64,000 nt of DNA from a bacterium (GTDB lineage: Bacteria > Bacillota > Clostridia > Oscillospirales > Oscillospiraceae), in assembly GCA_004560375.1 (NCBI GenBank), contig SFVC01000008.1:10237-74236 (forward strand), written 5' to 3'. Both the position numbers and the translations under genes were made by a program. Under the pieces are notes generated by a model. The model was not told the origin of the DNA and searched no databases. It saw only the letters and a list, made by a program, of their open reading frames with translations. Shown here in pieces: positions 7,743 to 16,908 of this stretch (positions are counted from its first letter, which is position 1; the number at the start of each line of letters is the position of its first letter).

Positions 7743-7756
7743 CAGGAGGGTTACCC

Positions 7757-10147
7757 ATGCAGGAATTTGAAAAGAGATATGACGGCCTTGCGGTGGAGAA
7801 ATCCATGCAGGAGTTCTGGCAGGAGAACGAGGTCTACAAATTCACCCCCGACGCCTCCCGGCCCATCTACTCCATTGACACCCCGCCCCCCACCGTCAAC
7901 GGCAAGCTCCACATCGGCCACATCTTCAGCTACACCCAGGCGGAGATGATCGCCCGCTACCGCCGTATGCGGGGGTTCAACGTGTTCTACCCCTTCGGCT
8001 TCGACGACAACGGCCTGCCCTCCGAGCGGCTGGTGGAGCAGGAGAGCGGCGTGAAGGCCAAGGAGCTGCCCCGCAGCGAGTTCTGCGAGAAGTGCGTGGC
8101 CACCACCCAGAAGTACGAGGCGGAGTTCAAGGAGCTGTGGCAGTCCATGGGCTTCTCCTGCGACTGGAATTTGCAGTATTCCACCGTCAGCCAGGAGGTA
8201 CAGGCCCTGTCCCAGAAGTCCTTTATCGAGCTGGCCAAGGCGGGACGGGCCTATATCAAGGAGTCCCCGGTGCTGTGGTGCACCGAGTGCCAGACCTCCA
8301 TCGCCCAGGCGGAGCTGGAGACAAAGGATCTGGACTCCTCCTTCAACTATATTCCCTTCGTGGGGGAGGAGGGCACCATTGAGATCGCCACCACCCGGCC
8401 GGAGCTGCTCTACGGCGTGGTGTGCGTGTTCGTCAACCCCGAGGACGAGCGGTACAAAAAGTACGTGGGCAAGACCGTGAAGGTGCCCCTCTACAACTTC
8501 GAGGTGCCCGTCATCGCCGACGACAAGGCCGCCATCGACAAGGGCACCGGCGCGGTGATGTGCGCCACCTTCGGCGACACCACCGATGTGGAGTGGGTGG
8601 AGCAGTACGGCCTGCCCTATAAGAAGGTAGTGATGCCCGACGGCCTCATCGCCCCGGAGGTGCCCTTCGTGGGCGGTATGCACGTTAAGAAGGCCCGGAA
8701 GGAGATCATCCGCCTGCTGGACGAGGGCGGCCTGCTGCTCAAGACCGAGCCCCTCACCCACACCGTGTCCGTCCACGAGCGGTGCGGCACCTCGGTGGAG
8801 ATCATCCCCTCCAAGCAGTGGTATATCGACATCCTGTCCATGAAGGACGAGCTGCTGGCCGCCGGGGACAAGATCAACTGGTACCCCGCCTCCATGAAGA
8901 ACCGCTACGTCAACTGGGTGGAGAACCTGAAGTGGGACTGGTGCATCTCCCGGCAGCGGTACTTCGGCGTGCCCTTCCCCGTGTGGTACTGCAAGAAGTG
9001 CGGCAGGGCCCACTTCGCCAACTTGGAGGATCTGCCTGTCAACCCGCTGGAGACCCCCTACAACGGAACGTGTGAGTGCGGCTGCACCGAGTTTATCCCC
9101 GAGTCCGCCGTGCTGGACACCTGGGCCACCTCGTCCATCACCCCCCAGATCAACAAAAATTCCGCCGCCAAATACGGCGTGGACGGGGACTTCCTCCCCA
9201 TGGGTATGCGTACCCAGGCCCACGAGATCATCCGCACCTGGGCCTTCTACACCATCGCCAAGAGCCTGTACCACACCGGGGACATCCCCTGGAAGGACAT
9301 CATGATCTGCGGCTTCGTGCTGGCCAAGCCCGGCGAGAAGATCAGCAAGTCCAAGGGCAACGCCAAGCTCACCCCCCAGGCGCTGATCGAGACCTACTCC
9401 GCCGACGTGATCCGCTACTGGGCGGCCAGCGCCCGGCTGGGCACCGACACCTACTTCGACCAGAAGGAGATGCAGGACGCCTCCAAGCGCACCATCACCA
9501 AGGTGTGGAACTCGTCCAAATTTGTGCTGTCCCACCTGTCCGATTTCGACCCGGCTTATGTGCCCAAGGTGGAGGTGCCGCTGGACAAGTGGCTGATTGA
9601 GCGCACCAACGAGACCGTCCGGGAGGCGGGCCGCCTGCTGGATCAGTACGAGATCGGCCTGGCCCGGAAGGTCATCGACGACCTGTTCTGGAAGGATCTG
9701 TGCGACAACTATATCGAGATCGCCAAGGAGCGGCTGTACGAGCCCGACGTCCACGGCGCGGAGGAGCGGAAATCCGCCCAGGCGGCCATCTACTACTGCC
9801 TGCTGAACGTGCTGAAGCTGTACTCCATCTACGTGCCCCACCTGACGGAGTATATCTATCAAAAGGGCCTGCGGGAGTTCGTGGGCACCACCTCCATCCA
9901 CCAGACCCTGTGGCCCCAGGTGGACAGCGTGGACGAGAAGCTGATCCGCTTCGGCGAGCAGATCAAGGACGCGGTGTCCCTCATGCGGAAATACAAATCG
10001 GAGAACAACCTGTCCATGCGCTCCGACGTGGACGAGTTCGTGGTGGAGGGCTCCAAGGAGTTCGAGGACTGGTTCAAGGCCACGGAGAAGGATCTGTACG
10101 CCTGCTCCCACGCCAAGACGGTGATTTTTAAGTATACCGAGGAATGA
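7757..10147 (+). CDS. valS: Valine--tRNA ligase
   Basis: Class I aminoacyl-tRNA synthetase charging tRNA-Val. The ATP site signature KLHIGHIF is near residue 50 and the KMSKS equivalent KISKSKGN near residue 530; the editing domain lies between and DNLPFG-like GFDDNGLPSE follows HIGH. At 796 residues it is shorter than the usual bacterial ValS (about 880), because the C-terminal coiled-coil arm is missing and the protein ends soon after the anticodon-binding domain. The ATG at 7757 has AGGAGG eight bases upstream. It is monocistronic: a promoter at 7658, a leader hairpin at 7722 and a terminator at 10158 flank it. Confidence 0.95.
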   Translation: MQEFEKRYDGLAVEKSMQEFWQENEVYKFTPDASRPIYSIDTPPPTVNGKLHIGHIFSYTQAEMIARYRRMRGFNVFYPFGFDDNGLPSERLVEQESGVKAKELPRSEFCEKCVATTQKYEAEFKELWQSMGFSCDWNLQYSTVSQEVQALSQKSFIELAKAGRAYIKESPVLWCTECQTSIAQAELETKDLDSSFNYIPFVGEEGTIEIATTRPELLYGVVCVFVNPEDERYKKYVGKTVKVPLYNFEVPVIADDKAAIDKGTGAVMCATFGDTTDVEWVEQYGLPYKKVVMPDGLIAPEVPFVGGMHVKKARKEIIRLLDEGGLLLKTEPLTHTVSVHERCGTSVEIIPSKQWYIDILSMKDELLAAGDKINWYPASMKNRYVNWVENLKWDWCISRQRYFGVPFPVWYCKKCGRAHFANLEDLPVNPLETPYNGTCECGCTEFIPESAVLDTWATSSITPQINKNSAAKYGVDGDFLPMGMRTQAHEIIRTWAFYTIAKSLYHTGDIPWKDIMICGFVLAKPGEKISKSKGNAKLTPQALIETYSADVIRYWAASARLGTDTYFDQKEMQDASKRTITKVWNSSKFVLSHLSDFDPAYVPKVEVPLDKWLIERTNETVREAGRLLDQYEIGLARKVIDDLFWKDLCDNYIEIAKERLYEPDVHGAEERKSAQAAIYYCLLNVLKLYSIYVPHLTEYIYQKGLREFVGTTSIHQTLWPQVDSVDEKLIRFGEQIKDAVSLMRKYKSENNLSMRSDVDEFVVEGSKEFEDWFKATEKDLYACSHAKTVIFKYTEE

Positions 10148-10157
10148 CCAAGCGGTG

Positions 10158-10189
10158 AAAGGGCCTCCCCGGCTGGGGCGGCCCTTTTC
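10158..10189 (+). terminator. valS terminator
   Basis: Stem AAAGGGC / GCCCTTT with an internal CCCC/GGGG pairing, followed by T-rich sequence, directly after the valS stop. Confidence 0.8.
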
Positions 10190-10238
10190 TGTCCGGGGTT
10201 TCCTTGCCTGAAACAAAATGTATACAGGATGATTTTTT

Positions 10239-12137
10239 ATGCTGCAACGTATTAAACCCATCGCAGCCCGCGCCCTGAGCCTTGCCCTGTGTGTGGTGTT
10301 GGCACTGGCCCTGCTGCCCGCCCGGGCCAGCGCGGCGGGGGTCAACCCCGCGCCGTCCTACAATCTGCACGCCCAGCAGTACACCAACGTCCAACGCTGG
10401 GCCGAGACGGTGAAGTCCTATTTGTTCGTCAATCCCTCCGGCGGGCTGACCCGGGTGGAGTACATCGACGGCAAGGTCGTCGTGGAGGACTACAACAGCC
10501 AGTTCCAGATCCAGTCCAACCGCTCCATCCCCATGGAGCTGCCCATCTGGGGCGGGTTCTTCGCCGGGGAAACCTATAACTTCTTCATCTTCGGCCAGAA
10601 CAACGAGGAGCAGAGCGATGAAAAAGAGGTCATCCGGGTGGTCAAGTACTCCAAGGACTGGCTGCGGCTGGGCGCGTGCAGCATCAAGGGGGCCAACACC
10701 TATCACCCCTTTGAGGCGGGCAGCCTGCGGTGTGCGGAGTACGGCGGGCACCTCTATGTCCACACCTGCCACACCATGTACAACAACAGCCGGGACAAGT
10801 CCCACCACCAGGCCAGCATGACCTTCCATGTGGATGAAAGCACGATGGGGTGGGGCGGCTTTTACAGCGTGGGGTTCTCCAACCAGGGCTATATTTATGT
10901 GTCCCACTCCTTCAACCAGTTCATCCTCATTGACTCAGAGGGACATATGGTCACCCTGGATCACGGGGACGCCTATCCCCGGGGCATTGCCCTGTTCCGC
11001 AACCATGCCGAAGCCGGGCAGGATAACCTGTTCGAGATGATATCCGACAGCCCCTTTGATGAGAACTACGGGAAGTACGGCAATTCGGTTCTGGCCACAA
11101 AAATCAGCGGCAGCTCCGGCAAAAACGACACCGGCGTGGCCGTGGGCGGCTTTGTGGAGACCTCCAGCGGCTATATCGTGGCCTATAATTATACCCGCGA
11201 CTACTCCAACTACCATGCGCCCCGGGAGCTCTGGATGGCCTACGTCCCCAAGGAAAATATAGAGACTGCTTATATACAGCACTGGGGCTTCAACAGCGGC
11301 GACTTTACCGACAAGAAGGACGTGAACATCTCCAACCCCCAGTTGGTGTCCACCGGGCTGGACGGGGGATATATGCTGTGGCAGCTGATGGAGCCTTACA
11401 GCGAGTGGCATAACTCAGGTTTTGAATCCAACCCCAGCGTGGACAAAAAGGTCTACTATGCCCGGTATCAGCCCACCGGCGGAATCGGCGCCTTCCGGGA
11501 GACGATCAAGGTCTCCGCCTGCGACGCCGAGCTGTCCGACTGCCAGCCCATCGTCTGGAACGGCAAGGTGGTGTGGTACGTCACCGGGGAGGGCGCCAAC
11601 GCCTCTGTCCCCATGTTCTACGTACTGGACGACAACGGCATCACGCCCTACAAGGCCACCGCCGGGGCGGGCGCCCCCGCCACCAACCTGGCCTACCCCA
11701 ACACCCAGACCGTCCTGCTGGACGGGAAGCCCGTGACCTTCCAGACCTACGCCCTGAAGGACACCCTGGGCAACCTGACCAACTATATCCGCATCCGGGA
11801 CATCGCCTACTACCTCAACGGCACCAAGGCCCAGTTTGAGGTGGACTGGTTTTATGGGTCGGTGAACCTCATCCCCGGCCAGCCCTACACCCCCAACGGA
11901 AGCGAGCTGTCCACGCCGTTTTCCGGAACCCGGACGTATAAAATGGATCAGTCCACCACAGACGTCAACAAGTTCTGGGAGCCAAAGCTGAAGCCCATTG
12001 TCCTCTACGATGATAAGGGCGGCGGGTACACCTATTACAAGCTGCGGGAGCTGGGCGAGGTGCTGGGCTTCAACGTGTCCTATATCAACGGGCAGGTGGT
12101 GATCAACACCAACGAGCCCTATTCCGACGCGCAATGA
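10239..12137 (+). CDS. Secreted stalk-domain protein of unknown function
   Basis: 632 residues with a clear Sec signal peptide (basic start, hydrophobic core LCVVLALALLPA, cleavage likely after ARASA, about residue 30). The long central region (about 40-470) is not recognised. Its repeated aromatic/glycine strands and phrases such as GGHLYVHTCH suggest a beta-propeller-like fold, which is inference. The C-terminal 150 residues resemble the stalk / copper-amine-oxidase N-terminal-like domain common in these Clostridia (LLDGKPVTFQTYAL, NYIRIRDIAYYLNG, then YKLRELGEVLGFNVSY). It therefore probably works outside the cell at the envelope. It stands between two terminators and is not in an operon. 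Confidence 0.8.
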   Translation: MLQRIKPIAARALSLALCVVLALALLPARASAAGVNPAPSYNLHAQQYTNVQRWAETVKSYLFVNPSGGLTRVEYIDGKVVVEDYNSQFQIQSNRSIPMELPIWGGFFAGETYNFFIFGQNNEEQSDEKEVIRVVKYSKDWLRLGACSIKGANTYHPFEAGSLRCAEYGGHLYVHTCHTMYNNSRDKSHHQASMTFHVDESTMGWGGFYSVGFSNQGYIYVSHSFNQFILIDSEGHMVTLDHGDAYPRGIALFRNHAEAGQDNLFEMISDSPFDENYGKYGNSVLATKISGSSGKNDTGVAVGGFVETSSGYIVAYNYTRDYSNYHAPRELWMAYVPKENIETAYIQHWGFNSGDFTDKKDVNISNPQLVSTGLDGGYMLWQLMEPYSEWHNSGFESNPSVDKKVYYARYQPTGGIGAFRETIKVSACDAELSDCQPIVWNGKVVWYVTGEGANASVPMFYVLDDNGITPYKATAGAGAPATNLAYPNTQTVLLDGKPVTFQTYALKDTLGNLTNYIRIRDIAYYLNGTKAQFEVDWFYGSVNLIPGQPYTPNGSELSTPFSGTRTYKMDQSTTDVNKFWEPKLKPIVLYDDKGGGYTYYKLRELGEVLGFNVSYINGQVVINTNEPYSDAQ

Positions 12138-12183
12138 GCAAGAGCGCCGTCTCTCGGTGTTGAACACGGGTTTCGACAGCCTT

Positions 12184-12212
12184 GGGCCGTCCCCCACGGG
12201 GGACGGCCCTTT
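12184..12212 (+). terminator. Terminator after the stalk-domain gene
   Basis: Stem GGGCCGTCCCC / GGGGACGGCCC followed by TTT. Confidence 0.8.
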
Positions 12213-12314
12213 CCGTATGGTGCCGCCCTCCAGCGGGGCGGGCAAAAAAATTTCCCCCGCCGCAACAATCCGCCCCGCCCGGGCGTGTTATAAACAGAAG
12301 GGGGTGAGGAACAG

Positions 12315-12788
12315 GTGGATCACTCCAACCGGTTGGAAGAATTGGTGAACAAGCATGAGCACACCCTGTACCGCGCCGCCCTGGCCATTTTAGGCGATCC
12401 CCAGGAGGCGGAGGACGCGGTACAGGACGCCTACCTGCGCTATCTGGAAAAGCGCCCCGACCTTCGGGACGGGGAGCACGAAAAGGCGTGGCTGTTAAAG
12501 GTGACGGCCAACCGCTGCAAGAGCATCCTGCGCCAGCGCAAGCGCCACCCGGCGGTGGAGCTGCTGGACGTGTACCCCGCCCCCGACGGGGAGAGCCGGG
12601 AGGTGGCGGAGGCGGTGCTGTCCCTGCCCGCCAACCAGCGCACGGCGGTGCACCTGTTCTACTACGAGGGCTACAGCTCGGAGGAGATCGGGGCCATCCT
12701 GGGCCAGCGGCCCGGGACGGTGCGCTCCCACCTGAGCCGCGCCCGGGAGGCGCTGAGGAAGTATTTATCTGACAACGAAGGAGGATAA
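12315..12788 (+). CDS. ECF-type RNA polymerase sigma factor (module 1)
   Basis: 157 residues with sigma-70 region 2 (HTLYRAALAILGDPQEAEDAVQDAYLRY is interrupted here as ALAILGDPQEAEDAVQDAYL) and region 4 (LPANQRTAVHLFYYEGYSS, then IGAILGQRPGTVRSHLSRAR), the two-domain layout of extracytoplasmic-function sigma factors. The start is GTG at 12315 with GTGAGGAAC upstream. A membrane protein starts 4 nt after its stop and is the likely anti-sigma or sensor partner. The pair faces a second sigma/partner module at 14021-15212, convergently. Signal and regulon are unknown. Confidence 0.88.
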   Translation: MDHSNRLEELVNKHEHTLYRAALAILGDPQEAEDAVQDAYLRYLEKRPDLRDGEHEKAWLLKVTANRCKSILRQRKRHPAVELLDVYPAPDGESREVAEAVLSLPANQRTAVHLFYYEGYSSEEIGAILGQRPGTVRSHLSRAREALRKYLSDNEGG

Positions 12789-12792
12789 TTCC

Positions 12793-13962
12793 ATGAAACA
12801 ATACAAAAAGTATATGGACAATATCCAAGCATCCGACACCCTCCACCAGCGGCTGCTGGATCTGGAGGCGCCGGCGAAGCGTCCGGCGGCGTGGAAGAAG
12901 TACGGCACGGCCGCGGCGGCCCTGGTGCTGGTGGCGGGCGTGGGGGGCTTCGGGGCGTGGGCGGCCCACAACAACAACCTGGAAAAGCCCCTGCCTCCCT
13001 ATCCCGCCGGCTATCAGGAAAACCGGCCGGAGCTGGGTGGGCCCGACATCGCCGTGGAGGGCCCCGGCGAGAGCCTGGAGCCGGGGATGAAAACCATCGG
13101 CGGCTACGAGGTGCGGCAGGGGGAGATGATGGCCTATTATATGCTGCCCTATATCGAGTACGGCATGGCGGACGATATGACCCAGATGGCGCTGGATTGG
13201 GACGTGCCTCCCGGCAGCGTGAAGCGGGATCTCACCCAGGCGGACTTTGCCGCCCTGTTCGGCGGGGAGGACGCCCTGTCCGTCCACCTGGGCTGGGGGG
13301 GTTACGAGATCACCGGCTGGGCGGCGTGGACGGCGGACGGCTCCTTCTGGGGGGCGTTTATCAACGGCTACAAAGGCCCTCTGGATCACTTTGAGTTCGC
13401 CTTCACCGCCGGGGACGTGCTCCCTCCCACCTGCATCGCCTACGGGGAGGACGGCGTGGTCAACCAGATCTGGGATGTGCCCGTCACCGCCTGGGGCCAC
13501 GACGGCAGGGACGGCTGCGGCCGCCGGGTGGAGCTCCTCCACGACGGGTACGGCTTCCGCTTCGACCTCACCGCCACCGGCGCGGGGCAGGCCGAGGAGC
13601 TGGTGAGCCGCGCCACCCGCTTGATCATCGTGGACGGGGTGGCGGCGGACAGCATCACCGCCGACGGCGCGGTGCTGGCCCACCCCTGGGAGGCCGACCC
13701 CAACTACAGCGTGGGCGAGCCCAACTGGAACGACGGCGCGGACGAGTACGACAGCGACTGCCCCTACTGCGCGGACGGCACGGTGCACACCCACCCCCAC
13801 AACCCGGGCCTTCCTGCCGCCGGCCCGGACAGCCCCACCACCGAGGGCTACTCCGGCGGCGCGGATCCCGCTCCCGCCAAGGGCCCGGACGATCCCGCCG
13901 CGGGGAACCTCCCCGATGGGGATCCCGCCGCCTATGAGCCCCAGGCGGAGCTCCCCTCCTGA
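12793..13962 (+). CDS. Putative anti-sigma / sigma-associated membrane protein (module 1)
   Basis: 389 residues. A short basic cytoplasmic N-terminus (MKQYKKYMDNIQASDTLHQR) precedes one membrane helix (about residues 37-57, TAAAALVLVAGVGGFGAWA). The rest is a large extracytoplasmic part. Topology and coupling to the sigma gene suit an anti-sigma factor, but there is no recognisable zinc HxxxCxxC anti-sigma motif in the N-terminus. The outer part holds acidic and aromatic repeats and a metal-site-like segment CPYCADGTVHTHPHNPG (about 317-333), then a proline-rich acidic tail. Ends at a shared bidirectional terminator. Confidence 0.65.
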   Translation: MKQYKKYMDNIQASDTLHQRLLDLEAPAKRPAAWKKYGTAAAALVLVAGVGGFGAWAAHNNNLEKPLPPYPAGYQENRPELGGPDIAVEGPGESLEPGMKTIGGYEVRQGEMMAYYMLPYIEYGMADDMTQMALDWDVPPGSVKRDLTQADFAALFGGEDALSVHLGWGGYEITGWAAWTADGSFWGAFINGYKGPLDHFEFAFTAGDVLPPTCIAYGEDGVVNQIWDVPVTAWGHDGRDGCGRRVELLHDGYGFRFDLTATGAGQAEELVSRATRLIIVDGVAADSITADGAVLAHPWEADPNYSVGEPNWNDGADEYDSDCPYCADGTVHTHPHNPGLPAAGPDSPTTEGYSGGADPAPAKGPDDPAAGNLPDGDPAAYEPQAELPS

Positions 13963-13978
13963 ACCAAAGAGAAACGAA

Positions 13979-14010
13979 ACTCCCCCCGGAGCATTGCTCC
14001 GGGGGGAGTT
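13979..14010. terminator. Bidirectional terminator between the two sigma modules
   Basis: Perfect stem ACTCCCCCCGGAGC / GCTCCGGGGGGAGT with loop ATT, A-run on one side and T-run on the other; serves both convergent operons. Confidence 0.85.
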
Positions 14011-14020
14011 TGTCTGCCGG

Positions 14021-14758
14021 TCAGTCCACCTGCGGCTCATAGGCCACCACGCCCAGCTCCGCCAGCTGGTCGATGCCCTTCTGCACCCAGGGGCGGAAGT
14101 CGATGGAGTAGGGCGCCGTGTCGTCCGCGGTGTACTCGCTCTGCGTAGTGTTTCCCACGTCCCTGGAGGCGGCGGGGGCGGGATCCTCCGCCGCAGCGGC
14201 GCCGGTGCCGATGCTGACGCCGCCGGCCTGCCCCATCGAGAAGGAGTTGGACTGGTTCCTCATGCAGTTCTCCGCGTGCCAGAACCAGTCGCCGTCCATT
14301 TGGAACCACTCCATCCAGCCGAAGTCGTCCACCGTACCGCCCAGCATCAGGTAGCCCTTCTGGCCGGTGGCGGGGTCGGTGCGCTCATAGAGATAGGGGG
14401 CGTCCTCGCTGATCTTGTCGGTGATGTCCAGGCGCTGATCGTCCACGGTGAGCCACAGCCGCCCGTTTCCGTCCACCTCGGCGGGGGGGACGGCGTTCAG
14501 ACGGTCGTAGTAGGCGGTGTCCGTGTTGGGATCCACCGTCACCGACCCGCCGCCGATGAAGTGGTACACCTGGGCGGGCAGGCCCGCCGCGATGGACAGC
14601 GCGCAGCCCGCCGCCAGCGCCGCCGCCAGCGCGATGACGCCCGCCTTGGGCAGGCGCCGCTTCCCTGTATCCATATGTTCCATCCTGTTCATGATTTCCT
14701 CCTTTTTTGGGTCACTCAGCGCAGCCTGTTCCATCATGTGCCGGTATTCCTTCCGCAT
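14021..14758 (-). CDS. Putative anti-sigma / sigma-associated membrane protein (module 2)
   Basis: 245 residues: cytoplasmic N-terminus with RKEYRHMMEQ, one membrane helix (about 40-62, VIALAAALAAGCALSIAAG), then an extracytoplasmic domain with repeated WFQMDGDWFW-type strands. The ATG at 14758 is preferred over a GTG at 14764 because GGAG is 10 nt away from the ATG and too close to the GTG. The start lies inside the sigma-factor gene (47-base overlap), which implies translational coupling. Same layout as the module 1 partner (N-terminal tail, helix, large outer domain), though sequence similarity is not obvious by eye. Confidence 0.65.
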   Translation of the reverse strand: MRKEYRHMMEQAALSDPKKEEIMNRMEHMDTGKRRLPKAGVIALAAALAAGCALSIAAGLPAQVYHFIGGGSVTVDPNTDTAYYDRLNAVPPAEVDGNGRLWLTVDDQRLDITDKISEDAPYLYERTDPATGQKGYLMLGGTVDDFGWMEWFQMDGDWFWHAENCMRNQSNSFSMGQAGGVSIGTGAAAAEDPAPAASRDVGNTTQSEYTADDTAPYSIDFRPWVQKGIDQLAELGVVAYEPQVD

Positions 14759-15212
14759 TGTCACTCAGCTCCTTTTTCAGCATGGCCCGGGCGCGCTGCA
14801 TCCGGGTCTGAACGGCGGTACGGGACAGGTGCAGGATGTCCCCGATCTCTCCCTGGTCATAGCCCTCCCAGTAGTAGAGGTGAACCACCGCCCGGTATTT
14901 GGGGGGCAGGGCCTGCACCGCCGCCCACACCGCCCGGTCTGGCTCCTCCCGGAAGGGCAGATTCTCGTCCAGTTCCCCCACGTTTCTGCGCCAGAAGGAG
15001 CGCAACTGGCTCCGGCACAGGTTGGCGGCGCAGGTGAGCAGCCAGGCCTTTTCCTTCCCGGGCAGCAGGACGGCTTTGCCCTCCGCCAGCTTGAGAAAGA
15101 CGCTTTGGCACACGTCCTCCCCGTCGGCGCGGCTGCCCAGATAGCTGTACGCCAGCCGGAACACGTCGTCGCCGTATTGGCGGAACAGCTCCGCCAGCTT
15201 TTTCTGATCCAT
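14712..15212 (-). CDS. ECF-type RNA polymerase sigma factor (module 2)
   Basis: 166 residues counted from ATG 15212, which has AAGGGGGC upstream; a GTG at 15254 in frame would add 14 residues. Region 2 is FRLAYSYLGSRADGEDVCQS and region 4 is LPPKYRAVVHLYYWEGYDQ with the helix-turn-helix EIGDILHLSRTAVQTRMQRA. It overlaps the downstream membrane partner gene. The module is convergent with an independent sigma/partner pair less than 1 kb away, which is uncommon. Confidence 0.88.
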   Translation of the reverse strand: MDQKKLAELFRQYGDDVFRLAYSYLGSRADGEDVCQSVFLKLAEGKAVLLPGKEKAWLLTCAANLCRSQLRSFWRRNVGELDENLPFREEPDRAVWAAVQALPPKYRAVVHLYYWEGYDQGEIGDILHLSRTAVQTRMQRARAMLKKELSDNAEGIPAHDGTGCAE

Positions 15213-15416
15213 GGGCTTGCCCCCTTTCGCCGGCGCAAGCTTCGTATCGCTCACCCTGCCGCCGAACTATGATGATGCGCCGCCTGCTGATGGCGGCGCC
15301 CCATTTTGTGGCCACATCTATAAAACGATTTAACACCCGAATTTATCACAACGCAAGCAAAAATTTTTGCCAGGGGGCGCCAACGCATCCCGCCCCCGGC
15401 CCCCGCCCGATTTCCC

Positions 15417-15445
15417 TTGAAATTGACAGAGAAATGCGGTACACT
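15417..15445 (+). promoter_or_regulatory. Promoter of the dipeptidase gene
   Basis: TTGAAA (15417-15422), 17-bp spacer, TACACT (15440-15445), about 58 nt before the start codon. Confidence 0.6.
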
Positions 15446-15503
15446 ATGAGGAAAGCGCCGCCCCCTTGTCGGAAGCGGCAAACCACCGAGGAGTGTTATA
15501 CAT

Positions 15504-16907
15504 ATGATCACGAAAGAACAGATCGAAGCCTATTTCGCGGACAAAGAAAAGACGCTGGTGGACGCGGTGAGCCGCCTGGTGTCCATCGACAGCGTGGAGG
15601 GCGAGCCCGCCCCGGGCGCTCCCTTCGGCCCCGGTCCCGCCGCCGCCCTGGACGAGGCGCTGGCCATCGCCCGGGAGTGGGGCCTGACGGCGGAAAACCA
15701 TGAGGGCTATGTGGGCACCGCCGATCTGAACGGCGGCGAGGACGCCCTGCACATACTGGGCCACCTGGACGTGGTGGCCCCCGGGGAGGGCTGGAGCATC
15801 ACCCAGCCCTACACCCCCAAGCTGGTGGACGACCTGCTGTACGGCCGGGGCACCGACGACGACAAGGGGCCGGTGATCGCCTCCTTGCTGGCCATGAAGG
15901 CGGTGAAGGATCTGGGCGTGCCGCTGACGAAGAACTGCAAAATGATCATGGGCACCAACGAGGAGAGCGGCTCCGGGGACATCGCCTGGTACTTCGCCCG
16001 CCATCCCTTTGCCCCCGCCACCTTCTCCCCCGACTCCGGCTTCCCCGTGATCAACACGGAGAAGGGCACCCTCCGGCCCACCTTCACCAAGAGCTGGCCC
16101 GCCCAGAGGGATCTGCCCCGGGTGAACTGGATCCACGGCGGCATCCGGACGAATATCCTGCCCGGGGACGCCTCCGCCGGGGTGGAAGGGCTGACCATGT
16201 ACGACATCCAGCCCGTGGCCCGGAACGTGACGGCCCGCACGGGGATCAAGTTCACCTTCGTCAACGAGGACGGGGTGACGGTGATCAAGGCCAAGGGGGA
16301 GGGCTCCCACGCCGCCTACCCCGAGGGGGGCAACAACGCCATCACCGGGCTCATCGCCCTGCTGTGCGCCCTGCCCCTGGCCGACGGGGGCTGCAAGGAC
16401 GCCCTCCAGGATCTCAACGCCCTGATCCCCCACGGGGACTACAAGGGCCGGGCCCTGGGCATCGCCCAGGAAGAGCCCATCTCCGGGCCGCTGACCCTGG
16501 CCTTCTCCCTGCTGGAGGTGACGGACACCGGGCTGAAGGGCTTCTTCGACAGCCGGGCGCCCCTGTGCGCCACCGAGGAGAACTGCCTCCAGGTGGCCAA
16601 GGCCGCCTTTGAGGGCAAGGGCTTCACCTTTGAGGCCGTCCAGGGCGCGCCCCACCATGTCCCGGAGAGCAGCCCCTTCATCCAGATCCTGCTGCGCCGG
16701 TACGAGGAGTACACCGGCCTGAAGGGGGAGTGCCTGTCCACCGGCGGCGGCACCTACGTCCACGATATCCCCGGCGGCGTGGCCTTCGGCTGCACCCTGC
16801 CCGGCTTCGACACCCACCTCCATGGCGCGGATGAGCGGGTGCGGGTCAGCGATCTGATGCTGTCCGCCAAGCTGTTCACCCATATCATCATTGATATGTG
16901 CACGTAA
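15504..16907 (+). CDS. pepV: Sapep/PepV-family metal-dependent dipeptidase
   Basis: 467 residues of the M20 peptidase clan, PepV subfamily (cytoplasmic dipeptidase acting on a broad range of dipeptides). Metal and catalytic motifs: LGHLDVV (about residue 88), YGRGTDDDKGP (about 114), NEESGSGD (about 153, general base Glu) and FSPDSGFPV (about 175), with EGSHAAYPEGGNN in the lid domain. The ATG follows GAGGAG. Single-gene unit, bounded by its own promoter and a bidirectional terminator shared with spoIIP. Confidence 0.9.
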   Translation: MITKEQIEAYFADKEKTLVDAVSRLVSIDSVEGEPAPGAPFGPGPAAALDEALAIAREWGLTAENHEGYVGTADLNGGEDALHILGHLDVVAPGEGWSITQPYTPKLVDDLLYGRGTDDDKGPVIASLLAMKAVKDLGVPLTKNCKMIMGTNEESGSGDIAWYFARHPFAPATFSPDSGFPVINTEKGTLRPTFTKSWPAQRDLPRVNWIHGGIRTNILPGDASAGVEGLTMYDIQPVARNVTARTGIKFTFVNEDGVTVIKAKGEGSHAAYPEGGNNAITGLIALLCALPLADGGCKDALQDLNALIPHGDYKGRALGIAQEEPISGPLTLAFSLLEVTDTGLKGFFDSRAPLCATEENCLQVAKAAFEGKGFTFEAVQGAPHHVPESSPFIQILLRRYEEYTGLKGECLSTGGGTYVHDIPGGVAFGCTLPGFDTHLHGADERVRVSDLMLSAKLFTHIIIDMCT

Positions 16908-16908
16908 G

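Noticed and set aside
7688..7756. T-box riboswitch before valS
   Set aside because: The leader is only about 65 nt long and lacks a specifier stem and the T-box sequence; only a terminator hairpin is present.
7751..10345. 864-codon minus-strand frame opposite valS
   Set aside because: Antisense to valS motifs, low complexity, no promoter.
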